Assembly: GCA_946412355.1 (NCBI GenBank)
Contig: CAMKGX010000002.1
Coordinates: 1 to 64,000, forward strand
DNA length: 64,000 nucleotides
Direction: 5' to 3'
Source: an uncultured Clostridia bacterium
GTDB taxonomy: Bacteria > Bacillota > Clostridia > Oscillospirales > Oscillospiraceae
Shown here piece by piece: positions 18,284-27,546 of this stretch; positions within the stretch are counted from its first letter, which is position 1; each line of letters begins with the position of its first letter. Under the pieces are notes generated by a model. That model had not been told where the DNA came from. It searched no databases and saw only the letters and a list, made by a program, of their open reading frames with translations. Both the position numbers and the translations under genes were made by a program.

Positions 18284-19821
18284 TACGCATCCCTCCTGAG
18301 TTTGATGATCTCAGACGCCAGCAGCGCGGCGCGGTAATTGGTGCGGCAGACCAGCACGCCCGCGTCCCGGAGTTCTTGCTCCTGTTTGCGGATGTCCTGC
18401 CAGTCTGCGGTGGTGCCAAGCACGGAGGCGATGAACACCAGCTTGCCGCCCCGGCTCTTTGCCAGCTCCTGCGCCTTGAGGATATCCGGCACCACATAGC
18501 CGCAGGGATCCATATGTCCCGGCGGGGTGAGGATGAAGTCCAGCACGATCACGGCCACGCTCGGGTCAGCCGCTTCTTTCAGGATCGCCGGGCGGCGGAT
18601 GGATGCGTCGATGGCCGGGTGCGGACGGCCCAGAGTGTATTCCTCCTCGCCGTAGTCAATGGCGGTGTGTTCCCGGCTGGCCGCTCCTTCCGGCAACTTC
18701 CATTCCGGGCTCATGGGGGCGTTGGACCAGAGGCCGCCGGTGGCCTCCCACATGGCGCGCATGCCCTCGTCCAGATAGGTGCCGCCGGTGTAAGCCCCGC
18801 GCACGTATTTCTGCTCGGGCGCCATGCCCTTCACGGCCTCTCCGGCGATCTCTTTCAGCTCGCTGAGGCTCCCGAGGGAGTAATCGTTATGGATCAGTTC
18901 CAGGGCCCGCAGGGCGCAGTCGTCCAGATTCCCCGCCCAGACGGAACCGGTCTCCTCAATGGTCTCTCTGTCACAGCCCATGAAGAACACGACCCGGGGC
19001 TTGCGCATCTCACGGATACGGGCAAGGAGCTTGTTCAGAACGCTGTCCGCGGGCTTGCGGGAAATGAGGATGATATACTTGGTCTCGGGGTCGGCCTCCA
19101 GGGCGTCGATGCCCATGAGCATGGTGATGCCGCCCACCGGCTCCTTCAGGTCGTTGCCGCCCGTGCCGATGGTCTGGCTTACGCCGCTGCCCGCCTCGTG
19201 GAGGATGGCCGCCACGTGCTGGATGCCGGTGCCAGAGGCGCCCACGATCCCGAAGGGGCCGCGGTTGTTGATGCTGGAGAGCACGAGGGCTGCGCCGTTG
19301 ATGTTGGCCACGCCGCAGTCCGGGCCCATGCAGAGAAGTCCCTTCTCCCGGGCCAGCTCCTTCATCTCTCGCTCCTGCTCCAGCGGCACGTTGTTGGAGA
19401 ACACGCAGCAGTGCATCCCGGCGTTGAGCGCCTTTTTGACCTCTTCCAGGGCATATTCGCCGGGGACGGAGATCTGGCAGAGATTGGCTCTCGGTTCGGC
19501 CTCCTTCGCGGCGGCGGAGCTTAAAAAGCTTTCAGGCTTCTCCGCGTCGTCCGTGGGCGCGCTCTCGGCCCAAACGGTCTCTACGGCCTTTTCAAACGCC
19601 TCTTCGCTCGCGGCGGAGGCCACCAGCACGTAATCCGCCTCGGTGCAGGCGGCGATCTCCGGGGTGGAGAGGCCGATTTCTTCAATAACCTCCTTGAACA
19701 CCTGGGTCGCCATGCCCACATAGCCGGTCTCGATGCCGGGCTGCTCATTCAAAATCGCGGTCTCGGACAGGGTCTCCAAGGAGTCGATGTACCGATCGCG
19801 CTCGATTTTTGTAAAGATCAT
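18283..19821 (-). CDS. fdrA: FdrA/AllF-like protein (succinyl-CoA synthetase-related)
   Basis: GIVGASGTGIQHVAAILHEAGSGVSQTIGTGGNDL motif and operon context. Confidence 0.87.
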   Translation of the reverse strand: MIFTKIERDRYIDSLETLSETAILNEQPGIETGYVGMATQVFKEVIEEIGLSTPEIAACTEADYVLVASAASEEAFEKAVETVWAESAPTDDAEKPESFLSSAAAKEAEPRANLCQISVPGEYALEEVKKALNAGMHCCVFSNNVPLEQEREMKELAREKGLLCMGPDCGVANINGAALVLSSINNRGPFGIVGASGTGIQHVAAILHEAGSGVSQTIGTGGNDLKEPVGGITMLMGIDALEADPETKYIILISRKPADSVLNKLLARIREMRKPRVVFFMGCDRETIEETGSVWAGNLDDCALRALELIHNDYSLGSLSELKEIAGEAVKGMAPEQKYVRGAYTGGTYLDEGMRAMWEATGGLWSNAPMSPEWKLPEGAASREHTAIDYGEEEYTLGRPHPAIDASIRRPAILKEAADPSVAVIVLDFILTPPGHMDPCGYVVPDILKAQELAKSRGGKLVFIASVLGTTADWQDIRKQEQELRDAGVLVCRTNYRAALLASEIIKLRRDA

Positions 19822-21083
19822 TCCGCTTCGCCCTCCCGTCTTTTCACGTCCTCGAACATGCCGAAGACGGCCTTTTTGAATACCTCCACTGGCAGCTCTG
19901 CCGCGCCCGCGCCGGCCTGTCCGCCGGTCTTCAAGGCGCTGCCGCCGTGGCTGATGGGCAGGATGTTGAGTCCGACCACCTTACGGATATCCACGCCCAC
20001 GGGGAAGCCGCGGTAATCGTCCCAGGGGATAGGGGCAAAGGTATGCTCCCCCAGAGACACCTGGCGGGCCTTTTCCGTGCGTTCCTTCGCATCCTTGAAG
20101 GTGCCGCCGGTCATCCGCAGATAGGCGGGGCCGGCAATGGCGCTCATGCCGCCGAGACCCCAGACCTCGGTGACGCAGCTGTCGCCCAGGTAGCCCAGCA
20201 GGTCAGCCTCGGTGGTGGTGGGCTTGAGGAAGATACCGGAAATGAGCGGCGCCTTGGTGGTGTACCACCGGTTGGCAGTCCCTGCCACCTGGATGCCGAA
20301 TTCGATGCCGTTGCCGCCCATGCCCACCATGACGGTGGAATAGGGCACCTGCTTGGCTGAGGCCATGATAGCCTCCACGCCCGCCATCATCACATGCAGG
20401 AAGAAGCGGTCGTTGGCCGCGATCTCCTTGATGACTCTGTCCCGGGCCGGATGATCCACATCCAGCAGCCAGGGCACCAGCTCCAGAGCCAGCGCCATGG
20501 AGGCCGCGGGCTGGCGGTTATGGTTCTCGTCCCCCATGCCCGCCGTTTTGGACAGCACGCGGATCAGATCGATGCCGCCGGAGTTCCTGACGGCCTCCCC
20601 CAGCACCGCCGCGTAGTCGCCGCGGATGAAGCGCAGGTTTTCCTCCACGTCCTCGCCGTAGATGCCCCAGCGGAGCACACGGGGATTGGAGCCGGGATGA
20701 GGCACGCAGAAGCCCTTGCCGCCGTTGGTCTTATCTTCAACCACAAACACCGGCATGCTGGCGGACATGATGCTGGAGGCCGCGTTGCCGCAGTTGTAGT
20801 CCTGGGAAGGGGCGATCCTGATCTCCCCGCGCAGCACCATCTCCCAGGCCTCGTCCACATTCTTGGCCAGGCCGTCGTGGCAGGCCGCGCCGCAGACCGC
20901 GGTTTTCAGCGGGATGGGCAAATCTTTCGGCTCGATGGGCGGGCCGGGAACCAGAATGAGATTCGGCTCCATGCCGGGCACCGCCTCCAGCGCGGGCAGG
21001 ACGTCCGTCCACACCGGGCGGCCCCGGGTCATGATCTCGATGACCTTTGCGTTGGCCGCCGCCACTTTTTCAGGTACAGTCAT
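19818..21083 (-). CDS. DUF1116 protein (YlbE/AllG-like)
   Basis: Overall similarity to E. coli YlbE (e.g. MPVFVVEDKTNGGKGFC, GIYGEDVEENLRFIR, WYTTKAPLISGIF). Confidence 0.87.
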   Translation of the reverse strand: MTVPEKVAAANAKVIEIMTRGRPVWTDVLPALEAVPGMEPNLILVPGPPIEPKDLPIPLKTAVCGAACHDGLAKNVDEAWEMVLRGEIRIAPSQDYNCGNAASSIMSASMPVFVVEDKTNGGKGFCVPHPGSNPRVLRWGIYGEDVEENLRFIRGDYAAVLGEAVRNSGGIDLIRVLSKTAGMGDENHNRQPAASMALALELVPWLLDVDHPARDRVIKEIAANDRFFLHVMMAGVEAIMASAKQVPYSTVMVGMGGNGIEFGIQVAGTANRWYTTKAPLISGIFLKPTTTEADLLGYLGDSCVTEVWGLGGMSAIAGPAYLRMTGGTFKDAKERTEKARQVSLGEHTFAPIPWDDYRGFPVGVDIRKVVGLNILPISHGGSALKTGGQAGAGAAELPVEVFKKAVFGMFEDVKRREGEAE

Positions 21084-23021
21084 TTACTTTTCCTCCTTGA
21101 TGACGACGCAGGCGTGTGCGCCCAGTTTGGGGATCGTAATGGTCAGCTTTTGATTTTCCAGCGCCCAGCGGACATTGCCGGGCTCGTCCAGATTTTCGCA
21201 GCAGGCAGTCCCCTTCTCCCAAGGGATCGTGATGCTCTGGTCCGTGAGTAGTGCCGGATCAAAGAAGCTGTTGCCGAAATGGCCGCTGCCGTTGACGAAG
21301 TGGACGACCTCAAAGTCCTCCTTGCGGCCGTGGGTGACCTCCACCGTCGGGTGCAGGTGTTCGGAAACCGGGCAGCAGGGGCAGAGCTTTGTCAATACAA
21401 ATTGCAGAAAAACAAGCCAGTTGTCAAAACCATCGGTATAGTAATTCGTAGCCGGATACCAGGGGATCGTGACACCGAAGCCCTCGCCGCAAGGCATTCT
21501 GGTGGCTGCCGGGAAATCCGTGGGCGCCTCCGTCGGGTAGCACAGCTCCGGCGGGCCGAAGCGCTCGGGCATGAGAAGATTGCCGATCTTCTCGACGCCT
21601 TCCTCATAGTCCCGCTCCCAGTAGCTCTTGCCCACCATGAAGAGGGGCCGCTCGGCGCCGTCCACACGCAGCATGGCGCCAAGCGCCTGATCGCTGCGCC
21701 GACCGCCGTCCTTCACACCGAAGCAGGTCAGCTGTGGGAGCGCGCCACTGGCCAGCAGCGTGCCGCCCTGCTGCACCCAGATCATCAGCCTTTCCAGCGC
21801 AGGCGGGGCAAGGCGGGGCTTCTCGGGGAGGATGATCGTTTTGTATTTGCCCAGGTCGATCTTCGCAAGGCCGCCGGAGAGGGTCTCGTCAAAGAGGATA
21901 TGGCTCTCGGTCAGCGCCCGGATCCAGCCCCGTTCTTCGCCGTTGGGGATCACATAGGCCTCCCGCACCAGCAGCGTATCGGCTTTGGATCTGACGCCAT
22001 AACAAACGTCTTCGTGTTCTGCGGCGTAGCGGAACACCTTCTGTACCCGGGGATAAGCGCTCCTGTCTTCTTTGTCGTAGAGCCTGCCCATCACGTAGTA
22101 GTCCAGCCCGCCAAAGTTTGCGAGCGTCTGCCAGAGCCGCAGCTCCTGCAGGGCGGGATTCACCGCCACATGGCGGTAAGCAAAGCCCATGAAGTCTACG
22201 TCGGCCACGTCAGCCTCCTGCCCCATGCCGCGAATGGCCCGGGCGTTGGAGGATGCCTGATACTGCCAGTGGGGCAGCTCGCGGCCGAACTCGCTGTTGG
22301 ATTCCTGCCGCACATAGTCCACCGAGCAATAAGCGAGCTCGGGGTTTGTTTCCCGCAAAAGCGCCGTAATGCGCTTCTTCTGCGCGCCCGAGAGCTCCTG
22401 CATGAAACGGAAGTAGACCATGCTGGCTTTGTCGGTGCGGGATAGCTCCACGGGAACGTCCATGCCGTACTTGGCCTTGAAGGCGCTGCGGCAGGCTTCG
22501 CACTGGCAGGGCCCGTGGCGGTTCATGCTGTAGTCCACGATAACGCCCGTGGCCGTGCCCATGTTGCAGTAAATGCCGTCAAAGGGGATCGTTTGAAACA
22601 TCTCCTTGAGGATTTCATCCATGTACCCGCCCTGATAGCCGCCGGAGAGGCAGGTCTGCACGGCGCCGTTGTAGATCAGCGGTTCGCCGTTCGGCTGCCG
22701 GTAGACCCAGTCGGGATGGCGCTCGTAAACAGGCACGGGGATCTTGGAAAAATCCGTCCGGGCGATGACCTTGATGCCCCTTTCGTGGCACCGCTCCACC
22801 AGCCCCTTCAGGTCGAAGCCGTCCAGATACGGGTTCACGGTATGGTCGGCCAGGTCCGTAGGGTAGTTGGCCATGAGTCCGGCGGCGTTGAGCATCACCG
22901 CGTTGCAGGAGAAGTCCTTCAATGAAGCCAGAAAGGCTTCCTCATCGAAGTCCTTTGTGTCGATCTCCCGGAAGTTCGGCTGGATCACCCGCCAGGGGTA
23001 TCCGTTCCACCAGTGTGCCAT
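21084..23021 (-). CDS. Putative glycosidase with beta-galactosidase trimerisation-like domain (GHL6/GH42-like)
   Basis: N-terminal TIM-barrel-like region (GLVERCHERGIKVIARTDFSKIP, DGIYCNMG) followed by class-I amidotransferase-like domain. Confidence 0.7.
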   Translation of the reverse strand: MAHWWNGYPWRVIQPNFREIDTKDFDEEAFLASLKDFSCNAVMLNAAGLMANYPTDLADHTVNPYLDGFDLKGLVERCHERGIKVIARTDFSKIPVPVYERHPDWVYRQPNGEPLIYNGAVQTCLSGGYQGGYMDEILKEMFQTIPFDGIYCNMGTATGVIVDYSMNRHGPCQCEACRSAFKAKYGMDVPVELSRTDKASMVYFRFMQELSGAQKKRITALLRETNPELAYCSVDYVRQESNSEFGRELPHWQYQASSNARAIRGMGQEADVADVDFMGFAYRHVAVNPALQELRLWQTLANFGGLDYYVMGRLYDKEDRSAYPRVQKVFRYAAEHEDVCYGVRSKADTLLVREAYVIPNGEERGWIRALTESHILFDETLSGGLAKIDLGKYKTIILPEKPRLAPPALERLMIWVQQGGTLLASGALPQLTCFGVKDGGRRSDQALGAMLRVDGAERPLFMVGKSYWERDYEEGVEKIGNLLMPERFGPPELCYPTEAPTDFPAATRMPCGEGFGVTIPWYPATNYYTDGFDNWLVFLQFVLTKLCPCCPVSEHLHPTVEVTHGRKEDFEVVHFVNGSGHFGNSFFDPALLTDQSITIPWEKGTACCENLDEPGNVRWALENQKLTITIPKLGAHACVVIKEEK

Positions 23022-23237
23022 GCGCTCTCCTCGCTTTCTTCTGATTTCGTGATTCTATTCTATGGGACAAGAGCCGGCCGGTAAATCTCCATATTTGCGT
23101 TGCTGTCTTCAATTTCGTTTTTTTGCCCGAAATCATGAAATGAGCAAATTCGAAAACATGAAATCAAATCTGCGGATGGGCAAGGGGCTGCTGTTCTGTC
23201 ATAATGAGACCAGAAAACACCGCAGGAGGGATATTTA

Positions 23238-24344
23238 ATGCCGAAGATCAATAAAGTGGTGACCACGGTCTGGTACAATAAGCAGAACATGCACGACCTG
23301 CGTCGGGTCTTCCCGGGCGCCGAATTCGTCTATGTGGATTTTTATGATAAAGAGCGCCTGACCGAAGAAGTCAAAGACGCGGACGTGGCCATCGTCATGG
23401 GCGACGTGGATCCCTGCCTGCTGGGGGAAAACAGCCTCAAATGGATCCAGTGCGACCATGCCGGGCTCAACGGCTCCGCCCGGCCGGAGGTCTTTGCCCG
23501 CGGCATCCAAGTGACCGGCGCGGCAGGACGCAGCGCTCCCGTACTGGCCGAGCACGCCGTGTATTTCATGTTCCAGGGCTGCTATCACACGAAAGAGCTG
23601 CTTGCCGCCCAGGAAGAATGCCGTTGGGGCGTGGATGGCAGTGAGAGCTGGCGAGGACTCTACGGGCGCACGGCGGGCATCATCGGCATGGGCAACAACG
23701 GCCGCCTGCTGGCCGAGCGTCTCCATGCCTTCGGCATGAAGATCATTGCCTATAACCGCTCTCCCATTCAGGGACTGGACTATATCGACCAGAAGCTCTC
23801 CGGTAAAAACGGCGACACCGTCGAGCCGCTGCTGCGGCAGTCGGACTTTATTATCCTCACCATCGCGCTGACCGACGAGACCTATCACATGCTGAACAAA
23901 GAGACTTTCCGGCATTGTAAACCCGGCGCGTTTCTGGTAAACATGGCCCGCGGCGGCCTTGTCTGCACGGAAGACCTGATCGAGGCTTTGAAGGACGGCA
24001 CCCTTTCCGGCGCCGGATTGGACGTGTTCGAGGAGCAGCCGCTTTCACCCGATTCCCCGCTTTGGCACATGCCCACGGTGTACATCACGCCGCACTGCAC
24101 GCCCCAGGTACCCGACCGGCAGGCGGCCACCATCGCCATCATCCGGGAAAACGCCCGCCGCTTTGAGGCCGGCGAACCCTTAATGAATCTCATGCGTCCC
24201 TCCGACGCTGTCACCGGCCAGAAGGCCGAGGGCGGCTGGGCGCGGATGATGAATTCGGGTCTCAGCAAGGAGCAGATCGCCGCCATGCCGCTGGAGAAAT
24301 ACCTGGGCCCGCGGGGTTGGACGGACCCCTCGGAATGGATGTAA
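23238..24344 (+). CDS. D-2-hydroxyacid dehydrogenase
   Basis: GIIGMGNNGRLLAERLHAFGMKIIAYNR, VNMARGGLVCTEDLIEALKDGTLSGAGLDVFEEQPL. Confidence 0.92.
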   Translation: MPKINKVVTTVWYNKQNMHDLRRVFPGAEFVYVDFYDKERLTEEVKDADVAIVMGDVDPCLLGENSLKWIQCDHAGLNGSARPEVFARGIQVTGAAGRSAPVLAEHAVYFMFQGCYHTKELLAAQEECRWGVDGSESWRGLYGRTAGIIGMGNNGRLLAERLHAFGMKIIAYNRSPIQGLDYIDQKLSGKNGDTVEPLLRQSDFIILTIALTDETYHMLNKETFRHCKPGAFLVNMARGGLVCTEDLIEALKDGTLSGAGLDVFEEQPLSPDSPLWHMPTVYITPHCTPQVPDRQAATIAIIRENARRFEAGEPLMNLMRPSDAVTGQKAEGGWARMMNSGLSKEQIAAMPLEKYLGPRGWTDPSEWM

Positions 24345-24593
24345 AAAAGAACTTATAATGGCACTGCGCAGCCCCCGCAGGTCGGTGGCCGATTTCCGTC
24401 CTCTGGACGAATGCGCTTCACACAGTTTCCTGCCGTCCGGTTCCTCAAGCCGGGCGTTGGTCAGCCCCACGGGTGCGTCTCACGGCAGCATAATTCCACC
24501 GTTGCGCGTAAATGCCGATTGGCCATCCCGCTCAGCCGCATCACGACGCCCTCGCGTTACTGTTATTTTCGCACCTGCGCCTTTATCGCAAGC

Positions 24594-24642
24594 AAAAGCA
24601 CCGGCTCGGTCCAAAAAGGACTTGGCCGGTGCTTTCGTTTTC
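24594..24642 (+). terminator. Rho-independent terminator-like hairpin
   Basis: AAAGCACCGGC...GTCC-aaaaa-GGAC...GCCGGTGCTTTCGTTTT. Confidence 0.6.
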
Positions 24643-24907
24643 GTTATAGTTGTCGCCCTCCTCGTCCATCAGGTCGAGGCGCGCCGATGCCGTGAATCCG
24701 TGTATTATCACGGAATGCTTTGGATACCGGACGATCTGGAATCACTGACGTTATGAATACCGGCATCACGGAGGCACGGTAGAGGCTCTTTACTTAGGCA
24801 GAAAGAATTTTACGACACTGCGCAAAAAAGCGCTTTTCTCTTGCATTTCTGCTTCCTATGGCATATAATGAAAAACAGTTAGTCGTAGCTAACCGCCGCA
24901 GGCCATT

Positions 24908-25258
24908 GTGCGAAGGCTTGGGGGATGTTTCCTGCCGCTGATGAAAAAGATCGTGCCCTTCGGCTTCAAAAAAGGCTCCGGCGCCGGCTGGCGCTATACC
25001 TGGCACAAGGATGATCCGAAGGCGGAATTCCGCTTTGAATGCAACGAGTGCCTCTATGAGAAAATTCTGAGGCCCCGCAGGCTTCTGAAGCTGGGCGCAA
25101 TGTGCTGCCAGGCGGATGTCATCAATTACGGAAATCTCCCGTATACCGACTTTATTCGGACAGAAACCCTGTGCCGGGGCGGAAAGCGCTGCGACTTCCG
25201 CTTTGTCCGGCATGATACCGACGCCGGAGACGGCTGGGAGCGCAGCAGAAGTGTTTAA
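24908..25258 (+). pseudogene. C-terminal fragment resembling L-2-amino-thiazoline-4-carboxylic acid hydrolase family
   Basis: NECLYEKILRPRRLLKLGAMCCQADVINYGNLPYTDFIRTETLCRGGKRCDFRF; shorter than usual family members and no clear N-terminal half. Confidence 0.5.
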
Positions 25259-25270
25259 GGAGGGCGAAAG

Positions 25271-25894
25271 ATGGGACTGTTTAAGGACTATGTGAGTCAG
25301 ACCCGGAACCCGGAGGGCTTCTTAGGGAAACTGATGCTGGGCGGAATGAACGCCGGACACGCGAAGCTGGCAGACTGGGGCTTTACGCATCTGCCTGCCA
25401 TCACCCCGGAGAATGCGGTGGACTTAGGCTGCGGCGGCGGACGAAACGCGGGAGAGCTGCTGAAAATGTTTCCGGAAGCCCATGTGACGGCAATCGACTA
25501 TTCCGCGCTGTCTGTGGGGAAGGCAATGAACTATAACAGGGCCATGATCGCTGCGGGACGGTGTGTAGTGCTGCAGGGGGATGTGTCGGACCTTCAGCTG
25601 CCTGCGGCGTCATTTGATCTTGCAACAGCTTTCGAGACCATCTATTTCTGGCCGGGGCTGGAGAAATGCTTTGCCCAGGTGGCAAGGGTATTGCGGCCCG
25701 GCGGAATCTTCATGATCTGCAACGAGTCCGACGGCACCGATCCTACCAGCCTCAAGTTTGAAAAAATCATTGACGGCATGAAGAATTATACGGTAGAGGA
25801 CATCGATGCAGCGCTGCGCTCTGCGGGCTTTTCGGAGGTCGTCGGCCACCACCACCCCTCCAAGCCGTGGATTACCGTGCTTGCGCGAAAATAA
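25271..25894 (+). CDS. Class I SAM-dependent methyltransferase
   Basis: NAVDLGCGGGRNAGELLKMFPEAHVTAIDYS, RVLRPGGIFMICNE. Confidence 0.9.
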   Translation: MGLFKDYVSQTRNPEGFLGKLMLGGMNAGHAKLADWGFTHLPAITPENAVDLGCGGGRNAGELLKMFPEAHVTAIDYSALSVGKAMNYNRAMIAAGRCVVLQGDVSDLQLPAASFDLATAFETIYFWPGLEKCFAQVARVLRPGGIFMICNESDGTDPTSLKFEKIIDGMKNYTVEDIDAALRSAGFSEVVGHHHPSKPWITVLARK

Positions 25895-26093
25895 CCGGCA
25901 GTAGGACGAAAGAGCGCTTGCCAAGACAGCGGAAGGGCGGCGGCAGCTATGCTTTTGACCGTTTTTCCGGCCATCTCCTTTTCGCGGCCATGGCGAAGGA
26001 AACCCGATATCCCCTGGAAAAACGGCTCAGCCCCCTGGCTCCCATCACAGGAGCCGGGGGGCTGTCATTATTTGGAGGCTGTCTCTTTTCTCG

Positions 26094-26186
26094 TTACGCC
26101 GCTTCCCGCTTCCTGCTCACCCAGGCCAGGCCCAGGGTGGAGCTGACGGCCAGCAGGCCGTAAATGTTCGCCCCGGTAGTGTCAAG
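26094..26186 (-). pseudogene. 3' remnant of a cell-wall-anchored surface protein (TM + positive tail)
   Basis: Minus strand reads ...DTTGANIYGLLAVSSTLGLAWVSRKREAA*, a sortase-type C-terminal anchor, with a downstream hairpin (about 26027-26064). Confidence 0.5.
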
Positions 26187-26390
26187 CTTTATGCGTATGC
26201 TTATGTGCAGGTGGCCATGACGATCATGAACAGCTGGGAAACGGAAGAGCGTGAATACCGGCCGCTAGAACAGATCGCAGACAATTATCCCAAATTCGTC
26301 ATGACCCGAGGAGATATGATCCAAAAGCGAAACAGAATCCGGCACGTCAATCTGCCGGAGTTCATTCAGACGCAAGGAAGTTTCACCTGA
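26184..26390 (+). pseudogene. C-terminal remnant of AAA ATPase / DUF4143-type protein
   Basis: KLYAYAYVQVAMTIMNSWETEEREYRPLEQIADNYPKFVMTRGDMIQKRNRIRHVNLPEFI; no upstream ATPase domain. Confidence 0.65.
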
Positions 26391-26396
26391 ATAGCG

Positions 26397-26448
26397 CAGT
26401 TAAGGGGGTATCTTTCTGCAAAAACGCAAAAAGTTGCCCCCTTAACTG
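26397..26448. terminator. Perfect 12-bp inverted repeat hairpin
   Basis: CAGTTAAGGGGG...CCCCCTTAACTG. Confidence 0.6.
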
Positions 26449-26479
26449 GCCCCACTAATCTCTATAAAAATAGGACATC

Positions 26480-26641
26480 TTATCGGAACCGTACCACCTG
26501 GTCTGGCGTGCAGTCGCAGATGCGGCATAGCTTTTCCAGAGTGATCATGGTGATGTTCTTGCCCTTCTTCAGGGAATCCAACGTCTTGTTGTCAATGCCG
26601 CTGTTCAGGAGCTGATACTGTGTAATGTTTTTCTTTGCCAT
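26480..26641 (-). CDS. Small XRE/Cro-type HTH protein (53 aa)
   Basis: MAKKNITQYQLLNSGIDNKTLDSLKKGKNITMITLEKLCRICDCTPDQVVRFR*, read directly; absent from the ORF track because of its length. Confidence 0.75.
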   Translation of the reverse strand: MAKKNITQYQLLNSGIDNKTLDSLKKGKNITMITLEKLCRICDCTPDQVVRFR

Positions 26642-26687
26642 GGTTTCCCACAGCGGACTATACCTCCAATTCTCGCAGCAATCACGG

Positions 26688-27116
26688 TTAAAACGCCTTC
26701 TTTATCGTAAAACGAGTTTTCTCGCCGATGGTTTGGCTTTCCAGTTCAAAGATCTCGCCCCGGTGCAGCAGAAGCCCGGTTGGGTTCCTGCCGAAGACAA
26801 TATACTGGTTTTGCGTGTCCAGCGCAATATATTGTCGCATGGCATCGTCCAGCAGAATATCCGCATTATCGATAATAATCAGCTTTCCCTTTGACCGCTT
26901 GATTGCGGATTTATAATTCGTGTTTATATCCAGATAATTGTAGCATCTTATGGACTTATTTTCGGCAGCCAACTCCTGCAAAAAGGAGAAAACAGCCGAT
27001 TTTCCGGTGCCGGATTCACCGATTAGAAACATAATATTCTGTGTCAGCTCAAAATCCACCTCAAAGGAGGTATGATTTGTTTGGAGTCTATTGCAAACCA
27101 CAGGCTTAATTTCCAT
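26688..27116 (-). CDS. Small P-loop ATPase (uncharacterised)
   Basis: Walker A GESGTGKS, Walker B KLIIIDNAD; 142 aa. Confidence 0.75.
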   Translation of the reverse strand: MEIKPVVCNRLQTNHTSFEVDFELTQNIMFLIGESGTGKSAVFSFLQELAAENKSIRCYNYLDINTNYKSAIKRSKGKLIIIDNADILLDDAMRQYIALDTQNQYIVFGRNPTGLLLHRGEIFELESQTIGEKTRFTIKKAF

Positions 27117-27546
27117 CTTGCCACCACGCTTTCAGTTCTTCGTAAGAATCAATTTCACGGATCCCTTTTCTATCCGCCACGGCAACCCTGACCATATCAA
27201 ACGAAATCATGGGGTATGCGCAGTATACGTTTCCCTGGGGGAGTGCATAGATTACGTCCAGGGCATTATCACCGCATTCCCGGATATCGAAAATCTTTTC
27301 CGGATTATACAGGATGTTCAGCGCAGTTTTACATCCGGTAGAGAGCTTGTCAATGTTCAACGTCATGCCGTCGAATCTGGAGCGGATGAAAAATCGGCTC
27401 AGCATTTCGGAGCTGTCAATAGCGGAAATGATGGCAGCAGCCCGTTCGTCCAAAAGTGAGACCGTAGACTGATTGAAATAGATGTCGTTCAGCGTAACCA
27501 GTTCCCTTGTTTTGGGAACGGATCCCTTTTTATATACTGTAATCAT
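27106..27546 (-). CDS. DUF4869-like protein
   Basis: MITVYKKGSVPKTRELVTLNDIYFN... family-like N-terminus; overlaps both neighbours. Confidence 0.6.
   Translation of the reverse strand: MITVYKKGSVPKTRELVTLNDIYFNQSTVSLLDERAAAIISAIDSSEMLSRFFIRSRFDGMTLNIDKLSTGCKTALNILYNPEKIFDIRECGDNALDVIYALPQGNVYCAYPMISFDMVRVAVADRKGIREIDSYEELKAWWQDGN

Noticed and set aside
24358-24756. 132-aa and 94-aa ORFs after the hydroxyacid dehydrogenase
   Set aside because: No RBS, low-complexity composition, spans a terminator-like hairpin.
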